From positions 1 through 14,676 of the forward strand of contig CAZNER010000048.1 of the NCBI GenBank assembly GCA_964572065.1: a DNA stretch of 14,676 nt. The letters run 5' to 3'. How positions within the stretch are numbered: position 1 is the stretch's first letter; the number at the start of each line of letters is the position of its first letter. Source of the stretch: CAZNER01 sp964572065. Its GTDB lineage: Bacteria > Patescibacteriota > Dojkabacteria > JAHIVN01. Of this stretch, positions 1 to 7,047 are shown in pieces. Below the pieces are notes generated by a model. The model worked only from the letters and a program-made list of their open reading frames with translations. It had not been told where the DNA came from and did not search any database. The position numbers and the translations under genes are program-made.

Positions 1-1725
1 AACATTTTTAAATTTAAATCTGGTTTTGCCTCTCCCCTAAATAAATTAGTAGTTTATACTGATAGAGAACTATTTGGTAGTATTTATATTGCATCAGAAA
101 AACAAAAATCTGATAAAAGTATAAATCGCTATTTAGCACAATTAGAAGGCGAAATTGTTGTTAGTGATTATATAGTACATGAAGATTATGGAATAGCAGT
201 ATATAAAGGTATTAAACAAAAGAAAGTTTTAAATAAGACAACAGATTATTTAATCTTAGAGTACGCTCAGGGAGATAAATTATCAGTTCCAATTAAACAA
301 ATTCATAAGTTGACCAAATATATAGGTCCAGATAATTCTCCTCCAAAAATTACAAGACTTGGTAGGACAAACTGGAATACTATAAAACAAAAAGTGAAGA
401 ATTCAGTAGTCTTGTTGGCCAAAGAATTATTAAAACATTATGCCAAATTTGAAATAATTAAAAGTGATAAATTTGAAAATCATGAATGGGAAGATAAATT
501 TGCATCTGAATTTGAATTTCCAGAAACAGAGGATCAAACTCAAGCAATAAATGAAATTAATCAAGATTTAAAAAGCAAAAAACCAGCAAATAGACTTTTA
601 ATAGGAGATGTAGGTTTTGGTAAAACTGAAGTTGCTATAAGAGCAGCCTTTAAGACAGTTATGAATAATAAACAAGTTGCAGTCCTCTGTCCTACAACAA
701 TACTAGTTTCCCAACATTATTCAGTTTTCAAACATAGAATGAGAAATTATCCCATTAATATTAAAACATTATCAAGATTTGGCACAAAAAAAAATAATAG
801 AAAGACTGTAAATAAAATCAGAAAAGGGAAAACTGATATTATTATTGGAACTCACCGATTATTATCAAATGATATAAAATTTAATAACCTTGGTCTTTTA
901 ATAATTGATGAAGAACAAAAATTTGGTGTTGCACAAAAGGAGAAATTATCAAAGCTCTCATATAGCTGTAATATTCTATCAATGTCTGCTACACCTATTC
1001 CACGAACTTTAAGTATGGCCTTATCAAATATAAGAGATTTAAGCATAATTACAACTCCTCCTCCTGGCAGAAAACCTATTAAAACTTATGTAGAGTATAT
1101 AAATTGGAATAAAATTGTTAAAATTATACAAAAAGAAAAGAATCGAAATGGTCAAATATATTTTCTTCATAACGAAGTAAGAACTATAGATTCAATCAAA
1201 AATAAACTTACTCAATTATTACCAGATATAAAATTTAAAGTAGCACATGGACAAATGCACCCATCTACTTTAGAAAAAATAATGAGAGAATTCTATGAAC
1301 ACAAATTTGATTGCTTAATATGCACAACTATAATTGAAAATGGAATTGATATAAAAAATGTCAATACGATAATTATAAATAAGGCACAGAAATTTGGATT
1401 AGCCCAGCTTTATCAATTACGAGGAAGAGTTGGAAGAAGTAATAATCAATCTTACTGTTATCTTTTTTATACACAAAAAAATTTATTCAAAAAGACTAAA
1501 AAGAAAACGATATTTATTAAGTCAAAAGAAAGACTAGAATCACTCTTAGAATCTCAGGAACTAGGCTCAGGGTATAAAATAGCATCTAAGGATTTAGAAA
1601 TACGAGGTGCAGGAAATCTACTTGGGAGAAACCAACACGGAAACATCTCTTCTATTGGATTGAGCCTTTATTCTCAGTTACTTGCTGATGAAATAAATAG
1701 ACTTAAGAAACAAAAAATAAAATGA
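1..1725 (+). CDS. mfd: Transcription-repair coupling factor Mfd, 5'-truncated by window edge, lacking the C-terminal domain
   Basis: The reading frame is open from base 1, so the gene starts outside the window; the TTG at 310 is internal. The visible 574 residues begin just before the CarD-like RNA-polymerase-interacting domain (about residues 50-105: the GEIVVSDYIVHEDYGIAVY stretch, then LEYAQGDKLSVP). The superfamily 2 translocase core follows: Walker A GDVGFGKT (604-627), the DEEQ Walker B box, SATPIPRT, and motif VI QLRGRVGRS. The TRG-like segment LEIRGAGNLLG comes near the end. In the family this protein displaces stalled RNA polymerase by translocating on DNA and recruits UvrA to the lesion. 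The protein stops about 35 residues after the LEIRGAGNLLG motif, so the usual C-terminal autoinhibitory D7 domain is absent. The TGA stop lies 1 bp from the stop of the convergent protease gene, leaving no room for a terminator. Confidence 0.95.
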   Translation, partial: NIFKFKSGFASPLNKLVVYTDRELFGSIYIASEKQKSDKSINRYLAQLEGEIVVSDYIVHEDYGIAVYKGIKQKKVLNKTTDYLILEYAQGDKLSVPIKQIHKLTKYIGPDNSPPKITRLGRTNWNTIKQKVKNSVVLLAKELLKHYAKFEIIKSDKFENHEWEDKFASEFEFPETEDQTQAINEINQDLKSKKPANRLLIGDVGFGKTEVAIRAAFKTVMNNKQVAVLCPTTILVSQHYSVFKHRMRNYPINIKTLSRFGTKKNNRKTVNKIRKGKTDIIIGTHRLLSNDIKFNNLGLLIIDEEQKFGVAQKEKLSKLSYSCNILSMSATPIPRTLSMALSNIRDLSIITTPPPGRKPIKTYVEYINWNKIVKIIQKEKNRNGQIYFLHNEVRTIDSIKNKLTQLLPDIKFKVAHGQMHPSTLEKIMREFYEHKFDCLICTTIIENGIDIKNVNTIIINKAQKFGLAQLYQLRGRVGRSNNQSYCYLFYTQKNLFKKTKKKTIFIKSKERLESLLESQELGSGYKIASKDLEIRGAGNLLGRNQHGNISSIGLSLYSQLLADEINRLKKQKIK

Positions 1726-1726
1726 T

Positions 1727-3151
1727 TTATTTTTTATTTGCTTTCTTTTGTATATTTATCTTTTTATTCTTTTTCTTTTTTATTACTAATACAAATATTA
1801 TTACTCCTACTACACCAAAAGTTAAAACAACACAACATACAACTCCTCCTACTATATACCATATATTATTATCGCCAATACATTCATCTTCACCATTCTC
1901 TATTGCTTCCTGACATTTAGATATAAAATCATCTACATCAATATTATCTGGATATAAATCTTTCACTTCTTCAAAATCTTCCTTTGCAAATGTGTAACAC
2001 TTATTTGAATATTGCTCTAAAGCCTCCTCCCATTTCTCCGTTGTAATACCTTTATTTGGCACTACATTATTTCTATCCAATAAACTATTAACGTTATCAA
2101 CTGATATCATAAAATTATAACTTTCTGCTCCACCATACTCAGATATTGTCCAAGTTGCCACTCCTATTACCTTACTATCAGAATCTAATACAGGACCTCC
2201 ACTATTGCCTCCACTTATAGATGCATCTGTTTGAAATGCTTCAGTTCCATCTATCAGTTCTTTTTTTGCAGAAACTATACCCTTAGTAATTGTAGGTTCT
2301 AAATTTGCCTCAACATCAGTAAAATATCCTGTTGCTTCTTCGACTATTGCTGGATATCCTATGACATAGACATCAGATCCAATATTAACATTAGAATCAT
2401 CTCCAAGCTCTACAGTAGGAAAATTAGATCCATCCACTTTTAATAATGCCAAATCTCTAGAATCGAAATCACCTTCATATAGGGTATCTATTATAGTAGC
2501 AGCTTCCCCCTGTTGTTTAACTTGATCTTCAGTTCCTACGGCATCCCCTGTTTGTACATAATTATGATACTTTACATTATCCATCTTCAAATCACCACCT
2601 TTATAATTCGTTACGTATAAATCCCAAACTAAAGACTCATAGTCTCCATTATAATATGAATATAATATCTCGTCATAATAACTTTCTACTTCACTTTCAG
2701 TAGGAGTATAACCATATAAATACTCCCATGAATATATAATTGCATCCCAATATACCAAATCTGCGACTTGGGAAATACCATAATAGGCAACTAATTCATT
2801 ATCAGGTTTTGCTACATGTCCATTTGTTATTAAATATCCATCATCAGTTACAAAAAAACCTGATCCTCCAAACCCAATTGTAAATTCATAATACATCCCG
2901 GCTATCTCAGGTGCTCCAAGTGTACTAGCTAGAGATGCTTGAATTGTCATTTCACCTGTAATAATATTCGCAATTTGAACAACAGCAGGTTTTGCAATTA
3001 GTAAATTCATTTGTGAATCGGTAAATGTTGTAGCCTCACCAAGCACTTCTTCAGCAGCATATACCTTGTTATTAACCGGTGAAAATAAACAAATAAATAA
3101 AGAAAAAACAACTGTGCAAACTACTATATAATTATGAGCAGGTTTATTCAT
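1727..3151 (-). CDS. Secreted trypsin-like (HtrA/S1C-type) serine protease with C-terminal membrane anchor
   Basis: This 474-residue protein has an N-terminal signal peptide (hydrophobic about 9-25, likely cleavage after VYA near residue 32). It then has a chymotrypsin-fold protease domain with a complete catalytic triad: His112 in TNGHVA, Asp233 in RDLALLKV and Ser317 in GGNSGGP. A Tyr/Asp-rich insertion of roughly 90 residues (about 125-215) separates the His and Asp motifs, which is much longer than in DegP. No PDZ domain is visible. After the protease there is a helical, possibly TPR-like stretch (about 371-425), one transmembrane helix (about 430-457) and a Lys-rich tail. The topology would hold the protease outside the cell with the basic tail inside. 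The 96-bp gap to the upstream gene on the same strand allows co-transcription or a separate promoter. The likely role is envelope protein quality control or surface processing; the substrate is unknown. Confidence 0.88.
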   Translation of the reverse strand: MNKPAHNYIVVCTVVFSLFICLFSPVNNKVYAAEEVLGEATTFTDSQMNLLIAKPAVVQIANIITGEMTIQASLASTLGAPEIAGMYYEFTIGFGGSGFFVTDDGYLITNGHVAKPDNELVAYYGISQVADLVYWDAIIYSWEYLYGYTPTESEVESYYDEILYSYYNGDYESLVWDLYVTNYKGGDLKMDNVKYHNYVQTGDAVGTEDQVKQQGEAATIIDTLYEGDFDSRDLALLKVDGSNFPTVELGDDSNVNIGSDVYVIGYPAIVEEATGYFTDVEANLEPTITKGIVSAKKELIDGTEAFQTDASISGGNSGGPVLDSDSKVIGVATWTISEYGGAESYNFMISVDNVNSLLDRNNVVPNKGITTEKWEEALEQYSNKCYTFAKEDFEEVKDLYPDNIDVDDFISKCQEAIENGEDECIGDNNIWYIVGGVVCCVVLTFGVVGVIIFVLVIKKKKNKKINIQKKANKK

Positions 3152-3247
3152 GAAAATATAATAACAAATAAAACATTTATGTTATATAGTATACAAATTA
3201 TATCCAAAATACAATTTGTAATTATTTTTTTTAATTATTACAATTTT
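3152..3247 (-). promoter_or_regulatory. Leader of the protease gene with a -10-like box and overlapping AT-rich inverted repeats
   Basis: On the - strand TATTAT (3163-3158) lies 6 bases before the ATG at 3151, the spacing expected of a leaderless transcript. The gap also holds a perfect 8-bp inverted repeat, tacaaatt (3192-3199) with aatttgta (3213-3220). A second inverted repeat, ttgtaat (3216-3222) with attacaa (3237-3243), shares bases with the first, so only one hairpin can form at a time. All stems are A/T-dominated and weak. No Shine-Dalgarno motif and no convincing intrinsic terminator for the preceding gene are seen on this strand. Confidence 0.25.
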
Positions 3248-4048
3248 TTACACAGGTGCTTCAATTTCTACTTCTTCATTCCATCCTGAAAATGTAGAAT
3301 CTATTTCAATATCTTCCATTATTAATACCATATCTATACCTTCTGATACAGAATCAGTAGATATATTGCCAATTTTATTTATAGTTTTCATAATAAAACT
3401 ATTATCCTTTGAGATCCACATCTCTAATGATGCATCAGATACTGTAACATCATTTACAGTAACATTACTATCTTCAAAAGTTGACATAAAATTATCTATA
3501 AAATCGGACAAATCTTCATCATCAAGCGGTACATTATAATGATAACAGTTTACTCCATCAATTTCTTCCTCTTCCAAAATTGTATAATTATCTTTTCCAC
3601 TTAGATAGGCATATTCAGTTGTCCCACTACCAGTATTTAAATTACTTGCCTCCTCTTCAGTTAGTTTCTCAAAACTACCACTACCTAATCTCATGTAAAC
3701 ATCATCTTCAATCCAATAATATTCAGTGGTTTGACTACTGCCTTCACTTATCCCAATAGATTTTAGATATTTTTTATTGTTTTTGTTATCTACTTTTGCT
3801 TCTCCACTTACTTCCATCTCCATATCGACATCATACTCTGGATAATCCGGTAATGTTACTCTAGCATCAATAGTACCTTCATATTCCTGCTGATAATAAT
3901 CTGCTTCATCGAGATTAGCTACCGCTTTGTCAAATGCTTTCTGAGGTGTATTTCTTAAGAAGAAATACCAAATTGCTGATCCTCCTACTGTTGCAATTGC
4001 ACATAACAAGAGAACAACAACAATCAATATGATTATTCCCTTTTTCAT
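3248..4048 (-). CDS. N-terminally anchored acidic extracytoplasmic protein, possible LolA/LppX-like fold
   Basis: The 266-residue protein starts MKKG, followed by one transmembrane helix (about 4-30). The rest is an acidic, beta-rich domain with little lysine clustering. A cysteine sits in the helix (LLLCAIA), but the residue before it is Leu, so it is not a good lipobox and the helix is more likely an uncleaved anchor. The order of segments (a short helix AFDKAVANLDEADYY, then alternating strands such as YWIEDDVYMRL and GVNCYHYNVPL) recalls the LppX/LprG/LolA-like lipid- or ligand-binding folds. This is a pattern impression, not a motif match. It precedes the protease gene on the same strand by 96 bp. 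No Shine-Dalgarno motif precedes the ATG. The function is unknown. Confidence 0.75.
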   Translation of the reverse strand: MKKGIIILIVVVLLLCAIATVGGSAIWYFFLRNTPQKAFDKAVANLDEADYYQQEYEGTIDARVTLPDYPEYDVDMEMEVSGEAKVDNKNNKKYLKSIGISEGSSQTTEYYWIEDDVYMRLGSGSFEKLTEEEASNLNTGSGTTEYAYLSGKDNYTILEEEEIDGVNCYHYNVPLDDEDLSDFIDNFMSTFEDSNVTVNDVTVSDASLEMWISKDNSFIMKTINKIGNISTDSVSEGIDMVLIMEDIEIDSTFSGWNEEVEIEAPV

Positions 4049-4070
4049 AAATAATACGTATTAATATATT

Positions 4071-4189
4071 AAATATTCAATAATATAATACAAGAGTACT
4101 TTATAAAACACAAACATCGTTCTACATTTGAGAAAGTTATGGATCTTTTGAAATCTCACTCAGGTGTAAAATTCAAATATTCAATAATA
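4071..4189. repeat. Pair of 15-bp direct repeats (4071-4085 and 4175-4189)
   Basis: The sequence aaatattcaataata is present twice with a start-to-start distance of 104 bp. The copies bracket a compositionally distinct 89-bp island. They could be regulatory sites for either divergent gene, or the duplicated flanks of an old small insertion; nothing in the sequence decides between these. Confidence 0.5.
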
Positions 4190-4290
4190 AAATAAATCTT
4201 ACATAAAAAAATTAAATGTCAATTAAGTAATGATAAAGATTTTTTAAACACTGCTCAAGTATTTCATAAATATTTATTTTTATCTATATC

Positions 4291-4338
4291 TTGCATAAAT
4301 TCTTAATAATTGCTATACATTTTTGTAATAATTATCAA
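4291..4338 (+). promoter_or_regulatory. Promoter candidates for the BtuR-type gene
   Basis: Two sigma70-like pairs with 17-bp spacers are visible. The first is TTGCAT (4291-4296) with TATACA (4314-4319), which would leave a short leader. The second is TTGCTA (4310-4315) with TATCAA (4333-4338), whose -10 box ends 7 bases before the ATG at 4346 and would give a leaderless message. No Shine-Dalgarno motif is present. AT-rich DNA makes such matches cheap, so confidence is low. Confidence 0.3.
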
Positions 4339-4345
4339 TTAAATT

Positions 4346-4867
4346 ATGATTATTATTTTTACAGGAAATGGAAAAGGTAAGACTACTGCTGCTATGGGTA
4401 CAGCTCTAAGATCACTTTCTGCTAATAAAGTTGTTACTATAATCCAATTTCTAAAGCTCGCTTCCTCAGGCGAAATTAAATTCTTAAGTAAAATAATCGA
4501 TAAATTAGATTCCAAACTAACAATCAGATGCTTTGGCATTAAATCATTCATTAATCCTAACGCTGTAAAAGAATCTGATAAAAAAAGAATCGACAAAGCT
4601 CTTAATTATACTCAAAACATCATTTCTAAAAAACCATACCTTCTAATTCTCGATGAAATCCTTATAGCTTTAAAATTTGGATTATTAAAAGAAGAAATAT
4701 TATTACAGATCATCGATGACTGTAATAATAAAAAAATTCATTTAATACTAACTGGTAGATATGCCTCTAAAAATTTAATCAATAAAGCTGACTTAGTTAC
4801 CGAAATGAAGAAAATAAAACACCCATATGACAAGAAAATTAAGGCAATAGAAGGTATAGATTTTTAA
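4346..4867 (+). CDS. btuR: BtuR/CobO/CobP-type corrinoid (cob(I)alamin) adenosyltransferase
   Basis: The 173-residue protein is close to the usual family length. The P-loop GNGKGKTTAAMG lies at residues 8-19, the Walker B-like LLILDEI near residues 98-104, and the family C-terminal signature LTGRYAS, then ADLVTEMKKIKHPYD, then the ending GIDF is intact. The family transfers adenosyl from ATP to cob(I)alamin to make coenzyme B12 in the cytosol. No other cobalamin gene is in the window, so this would be a salvage step or an enzyme on another corrinoid or substrate. In many bacteria the product feeds B12-dependent enzymes such as class II ribonucleotide reductase; that partner is not seen here. 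Its TAA stop overlaps the stop of the convergent ATE-like gene by 4 bases. Confidence 0.92.
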   Translation: MIIIFTGNGKGKTTAAMGTALRSLSANKVVTIIQFLKLASSGEIKFLSKIIDKLDSKLTIRCFGIKSFINPNAVKESDKKRIDKALNYTQNIISKKPYLLILDEILIALKFGLLKEEILLQIIDDCNNKKIHLILTGRYASKNLINKADLVTEMKKIKHPYDKKIKAIEGIDF

Positions 4868-5625
4868 ATTGAAATTCCATTTTTCTCAAAAACAATATCT
4901 TTATTCTTCATTATCTCAAATAAATGACCTTTATGACTGCCTCTTATTCTTTCCTTTAAATTATCTATATCGGAATCCCATTTAAAACCATTAAAAAATT
5001 CAATTCCAGAAAATTGAGTTTTATACAAGGATGACTCTGTATAGCAAGTACCTAAATATAAATATTTTAAATTATTTTCTTTTGACCATCTTATAGATCG
5101 CAACATCATACCTATACCTAAGTTTTTATTAAGATAATCCAAATCATAAAAAGGATATGCGTAATGTAATATTTTATCAGTTAAATATATAACACAATAT
5201 CCAATCACTTTGTCTTTATCATTTTTATCATAATAAATAATAACATCTGTACAATTACTTTTAGTAAATAACCATTTTATCCTATATGCACTTAAAATCT
5301 TCCTCCCAAACCGCTCTTTATAAAAATCAACTCCCATCTTCCCAATCTTGTAACTGTAGTTAAAATCATCCAGTTTTCTAATTTCTTCTTTTATATAAGT
5401 TGTCTTTCTCTTTATCCTTCTATTTTCACTAGACATAGAAAATTTATCTAGGTCAATCCGTAGACTTCTACCAAGATAGAACAGGGTCTTTCTCGTACGT
5501 GAAGGTAAAAATCCCATAGAATAAATCCTGTTTAGATCATCAGCCTCTTCTCGTATTAAATAAACCTGATAAGGGAAATGATATTTAGAATAATTAGATG
5601 CAAATTCAGAAAAAAACAATTTCAT
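4864..5625 (-). CDS. ATE/Bpt-like aminoacyl-tRNA:protein transferase relative (GNAT fold) without the N-terminal cysteines
   Basis: The 253 residues align in my reading along the whole length of bacterial aspartate/glutamate leucyltransferase (Bpt) and the ATE family. The N-terminal region MGFLPSRTRKTLFYLGRSLRI then FSMSSENRR (about 37-70) corresponds to the family's GFRRSG..Y.P.C..C..C.P.R...F.PSRSQRR. The C-terminal GNAT core (about 139-216) has VIGYCVIYLTD, a YPFYD strand, LGIGMMLRSIRWSKENNLKYLYLG and the closing KTQFSGIEFFNGFKW. These enzymes move an amino acid from aminoacyl-tRNA to a peptide N-terminus. The conserved N-terminal cysteines of the family are missing (YLGRSLR is where they would be). 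The gene is last in the murA-murE block, 17 bp after murE, so a cell-wall peptide substrate is conceivable but unproven. A weak A-rich AAAGAA precedes the ATG. Confidence 0.75.
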   Translation of the reverse strand: MKLFFSEFASNYSKYHFPYQVYLIREEADDLNRIYSMGFLPSRTRKTLFYLGRSLRIDLDKFSMSSENRRIKRKTTYIKEEIRKLDDFNYSYKIGKMGVDFYKERFGRKILSAYRIKWLFTKSNCTDVIIYYDKNDKDKVIGYCVIYLTDKILHYAYPFYDLDYLNKNLGIGMMLRSIRWSKENNLKYLYLGTCYTESSLYKTQFSGIEFFNGFKWDSDIDNLKERIRGSHKGHLFEIMKNKDIVFEKNGISI

Positions 5626-5642
5626 TTCTTTATAAAAATATT

Positions 5643-7040
5643 TTAACTTTTTTGATACCTTATCTTGACTGCTCTTTTAACAGCCTCTACATCATTCCAA
5701 TCATATTCTTTACTTCCAAAACACAAACTATTCTCATGCCCTTTTCCAGTTACTAAAACAATATCATTCGAATTTGCTACTCTAATACCAAACTCGATTG
5801 CATCTTCTCTACTGTTCACACTTTCTTCATCGAATACCCAAATAGATGTTTCTCCTTTATCGTAATAAGTATCTATTTTTTTTATAATCTTTTCAATTTG
5901 ATCCTTTCTATAATCTCTTCTGGATCTATAACGTTCTATCAGCCGACCTTTTAATCTATTTGCTCCTTTTAAAATATTACCATTAATTTGTGATAATTTT
6001 TCCTCTCTAGGATCCTCCGAAGTTATAACAACAACATCTGCTAATTTCCTTGCTATTGACCCCATTCTTTTCCTCTTAAATTTATCTCTATGCCCAGCAC
6101 TTCCAAAAACTAAAATAATTCTACCTTCCCTATCCTTTTTATTTTCATTTATCAAATTTTTTACTGTTTTCAAAGCACATTTTAGTGCATTAGGAGTATG
6201 TGCAAAGTCAACAATGACTAAACAAGGTCTCTTTGATCTTACAACCTGCATTCTTCCCCTAACTCCCATAAATTCTTCTAAAGCTTCGATTATACTATTC
6301 CTTTTAACTAAATTCTCACAGGCTTTAATAGCACATTGGGCGTTTGCTACATTATATTCACCAAGAATTGGAATAAATAAGTCGACATCCTTTTGCTTAA
6401 TTTTATAACTAAATTTAATTCCATCTCTATTTATAGTCAAGTTATCTACTAAATTGTCATTACATTCAGTACCTATTAAAACCTTTTTATTATACCTTAC
6501 CTTACTTTTAACAAATTTTCCTCCTTTTTCATCTACTTTGTATATAACTTCTCCCCCTTCTTCAACCATATTAATCAACTTTGCTTTTGCAAGAGCTAAA
6601 TTTTTCCAAGTTTTATGATAGTCAAGATGCTCTTTTGTTATATTTGTATATACAGCCTTTTTAAATCTAATATTCGCTACCCTATTTTGATCTAAAGCAT
6701 GGGATGTAACTTCCAAAACAACCCATTTCACACCAGCGTCAACCATAATTTTTAAATACCTAGGTATATCCCATGGATCTGGAGTAGTTACATGAAAACC
6801 AGTATCATATTCCTTACCATCAATTCTAGCGCCAACAGATGTTATCAATCCAACTTTATATCCTGCTTTCTTTAAAATTGAATAAATCATCGTAGCTGTT
6901 GTTGTCTTACCATCAGTTCCTGTTACTCCAATGATATTTAATTTATATGCAGGGTAATCGTATCTTAAATGTGCCCAAATTGATTGCATTTTATGATATC
7001 TGTTTTTAATTGTCTGTGGTATAAGATCTTTTATAGTCAT
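5643..7040 (-). CDS. murE: MurE-type Mur ligase (UDP-MurNAc-peptide synthetase), short N-terminus
   Basis: This 465-residue protein carries the full MurE catalytic set: Walker A GVTGTDGKTTT (38-48), FHVTTPDP (82-89), EVTSHALDQNR (110-120), NITKEHLDYH (133-142), GEYNVANAQCA (227-237), GVRGRMQVV (259-267), VDFAHTPNAL (277-286), FGSAGHRDKFKR (312-323), TSEDPREE (340-347) and TGKGHE (431-436). MurE adds the third amino acid to UDP-MurNAc-L-Ala-D-Glu in the cytosol. The DPR triplet resembles the D-N-P-R loop of diaminopimelate-specific enzymes, but substrate choice cannot be settled by eye. Walker A begins about 40 residues in rather than more than 100, so most of the usual N-terminal UDP-binding domain is missing. 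It lies 7 bp after the sigma-factor gene and 17 bp before the ATE-like gene. A weak AGAG precedes the ATG. Confidence 0.93.
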   Translation of the reverse strand: MTIKDLIPQTIKNRYHKMQSIWAHLRYDYPAYKLNIIGVTGTDGKTTTATMIYSILKKAGYKVGLITSVGARIDGKEYDTGFHVTTPDPWDIPRYLKIMVDAGVKWVVLEVTSHALDQNRVANIRFKKAVYTNITKEHLDYHKTWKNLALAKAKLINMVEEGGEVIYKVDEKGGKFVKSKVRYNKKVLIGTECNDNLVDNLTINRDGIKFSYKIKQKDVDLFIPILGEYNVANAQCAIKACENLVKRNSIIEALEEFMGVRGRMQVVRSKRPCLVIVDFAHTPNALKCALKTVKNLINENKKDREGRIILVFGSAGHRDKFKRKRMGSIARKLADVVVITSEDPREEKLSQINGNILKGANRLKGRLIERYRSRRDYRKDQIEKIIKKIDTYYDKGETSIWVFDEESVNSREDAIEFGIRVANSNDIVLVTGKGHENSLCFGSKEYDWNDVEAVKRAVKIRYQKS

Positions 7041-7047
7041 ATCTCTA

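Larger units (their letters stand above)
4049..4345. other. Divergent intergenic region with a 15-bp direct repeat and a possible gene remnant
   Basis: These 297 bases separate the divergently transcribed anchored-protein gene and the BtuR-type gene. The 15-mer aaatattcaataata occurs at 4071-4085 and again at 4175-4189. The 89 bases between the copies are visibly less AT-rich than the flanks. On the + strand a frame stays open from 4073 to a TAA at 4194-4196 and contains an ATG at 4139. The downstream part would encode only 18 residues and was not recognised. The rest (4197-4290) is plain AT-rich sequence with no gene seen. Confidence 0.4.

Noticed and set aside
852..1046. 64-residue open frame on the - strand inside mfd
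   Set aside because: It is a shadow of the conserved helicase motifs on the + strand and has no protein-like features of its own.
1722..1920. Two short + strand open frames over the 3' end of the protease gene
   Set aside because: They are antisense to the membrane anchor and Lys-rich tail; the Phe/Leu-rich translation is what antisense to that region gives.
3209..3250. Intrinsic terminator after the anchored-protein gene
   Set aside because: The T-tract follows the weak hairpin on the + strand, where no gene ends; on the relevant - strand no U-tract follows the stem.
3248..4048. Lipoprotein signal in the anchored protein
   Set aside because: The Cys in the hydrophobic helix is preceded by Leu-Leu-Leu, which does not fit the lipobox small residue before Cys.
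4339..4596. 85-residue - strand frame over the BtuR-type gene
   Set aside because: It lies opposite the P-loop region of a clear family member, and its own translation is unremarkable.
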